Shown piece after piece: positions 4,907 through 5,684 of a DNA stretch of 5,684 bases. Position 1 is the stretch's first letter, and every line of letters begins with the position of its first letter. Source of the stretch: Bacillota bacterium (lineage in GTDB: Bacteria > Bacillota_H > UBA994 > UBA5500); assembly GCA_012727835.1 (NCBI GenBank), contig JAAYGE010000018.1, forward strand, positions 1 through 5,684. The letters are read 5' to 3'. A program made the position numbers and the translations under genes. The notes under the pieces are model-generated. The model saw nothing but the letters and a program-made list of their open reading frames with translations. It made no database searches and was not told the DNA's origin.

Positions 4907-5684
4907 GTGATAAGCAAGCTCAATAAGGCCATTGACCTTATAGAAGAACATCTAACCGATGAAGATCTATCTCCGGAGAATATCTGCCAGCAGGTTGGTG
5001 TATCCGACTACCATTTTCGGACCGTATTCTTCCATCTCTCGGGTCTGACTCTCAGCCAATATATTAAAAACAGAAGGTTGGCGGAGGCCAACCGGGAGCT
5101 GCTGCAGGGAGCTAAGGTAACCGACGTGGCCTTCAAATATGGTTATCAATCGCTGGACGGTTTTACCCGGGCCTTCAAGAAATGGAGTGGGTTCCTGCCT
5201 TCCGATGTGGCCAAGACAGGCGTAAGCAAGACCTTTCCCAAGCTTTCTTTTGTAATCAAAGTTAAAGGAGGAACTAGTATGGAATTTAGAATCGTAGACC
5301 TGCCGGCTTTTAATCTTGTAGGGGTTAGCAAACGGGTGCCCATGCAATTTGAAGGTGTTAACCAGGAAATCGTAAAGTTGGCCGAAAGCATAACGGAAAA
5401 ACAAAGAAGGGAAATGCATGCCCTTCAGAACATGGAACCCTGTCGGGTTGTGAATGCTTCCTATGACGCGGACTACAAATTCATGAAGGAAGAAGGATAT
5501 TTGACCCACTTAATCGGTGTCTTGACCACAGAAGAGCAGGTAAGTGATCAGCTAGACAAGGTGCCGGTGCCGGCCGCTACCTGGGCCGTATTTCCCAATG
5601 AGGGTCCCTTCCCATCCACATTACAACAGACCATGGCCCGCATTTATGCGGAATGGCTTCCCGCTTCCGACTATGAGGTGATCA
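4907..5684 (+). CDS. AraC family regulator with GyrI-like effector-binding domain, 3' end cut by the window
   Basis: The frame is open from a GTG at 4907 to the window edge (259 codons, no stop). Residues 1 to about 106 form the double helix-turn-helix DNA-binding domain of AraC/XylS proteins. The second helix-turn-helix carries the family signature: VAFKYGYQSLDGFTRAFKKW (74-93), then G95 and P98. After a linker (107-124), the part from residue 125 (MEFRIVDLPAFNLVGV) matches the GyrI-like/SOUL-type small-molecule-binding fold, with TWAVFPNEGPFP (225-236) and EWLPASDYE (249-257) as recognisable late blocks; only its end is missing. Such proteins sense small, often cationic or drug-like molecules. 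GTG is chosen as start because AGAGG (4896-4900) lies 6 bases upstream and the N-terminus then aligns with relatives. A strong internal ribosome site precedes M125. It is separated from nagB by a terminator, and its target genes are not evident. Confidence 0.92.
   Translation, partial: MISKLNKAIDLIEEHLTDEDLSPENICQQVGVSDYHFRTVFFHLSGLTLSQYIKNRRLAEANRELLQGAKVTDVAFKYGYQSLDGFTRAFKKWSGFLPSDVAKTGVSKTFPKLSFVIKVKGGTSMEFRIVDLPAFNLVGVSKRVPMQFEGVNQEIVKLAESITEKQRREMHALQNMEPCRVVNASYDADYKFMKEEGYLTHLIGVLTTEEQVSDQLDKVPVPAATWAVFPNEGPFPSTLQQTMARIYAEWLPASDYEVI
5267..5281 (+). promoter_or_regulatory. Internal ribosome binding site and in-frame ATG at the AraC/GyrI domain boundary
   Basis: GGAGG (5267-5271, within AAAGGAGG) is 7 bases upstream of an ATG (5279-5281) that is in frame with the regulator gene and encodes M125, the first residue of the GyrI-like domain. 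It is a better Shine-Dalgarno than the one at the gene's own GTG start. It may produce a free effector-binding domain. The alternative is that the codons for the KGG linker happen to create the motif. Confidence 0.5.

Noticed and set aside
4967..5509. Minus-strand open frame of 180 codons
   Set aside because: It lies antisense to the AraC-GyrI gene, whose reading frame carries unmistakable family motifs. The antisense translation shows no known fold.

Overview
The window looks like chromosomal DNA of a Gram-positive-type Bacillota, probably a clostridial or Negativicutes relative. The reasons are strong GGAGG-type ribosome binding sites, a stand-alone ECF transporter S component, a family 4 (iron-sulfur) uracil-DNA glycosylase, and Rho-independent terminators. 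The lineage is an inference from gene content, since no rRNA is present. I see no insertion sequence, phage gene, tRNA or CRISPR array.

The left two thirds (1-3695) is on the minus strand. In transcription order it holds an M81/MlrC-like metallopeptidase (3695-2208), a 166-base structured gap, a family 4 uracil-DNA glycosylase with a TTG start (2041-1481), a leader carrying a terminator-like hairpin, an ECF transporter S component (1295-771), and an overlapping P-loop kinase-like gene that runs off the left edge (778-1). The last two overlap by 8 bases, so they are very likely co-translated. A sensible reading is uptake of a small compound followed by its phosphorylation, with the substrate unknown.

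The right third is on the plus strand. nagB (glucosamine-6-phosphate deaminase, 3925-4752) is divergent from the metallopeptidase across a 229-base intergenic region with dyad symmetries, and it ends in a strong terminator. An AraC-type regulator fused to a GyrI-like effector-binding domain (4907 to the right edge) follows its own upstream region, which has two direct repeats spaced 20 bases apart.

The most interesting features are regulatory. The AraC-GyrI gene has a near-perfect internal Shine-Dalgarno and in-frame ATG exactly at the domain boundary, which could yield a free effector-binding domain, as TipAS is made from TipAL. A hairpin plus U-run sits just ahead of the S-component start and has a competing small hairpin. 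The gap between the metallopeptidase and the glycosylase can fold into a multi-helix structure. No clearly new multi-gene system is visible. The S-component/kinase pair, whose kinase carries an unrecognised N-terminal region, is the best candidate for undescribed biochemistry.
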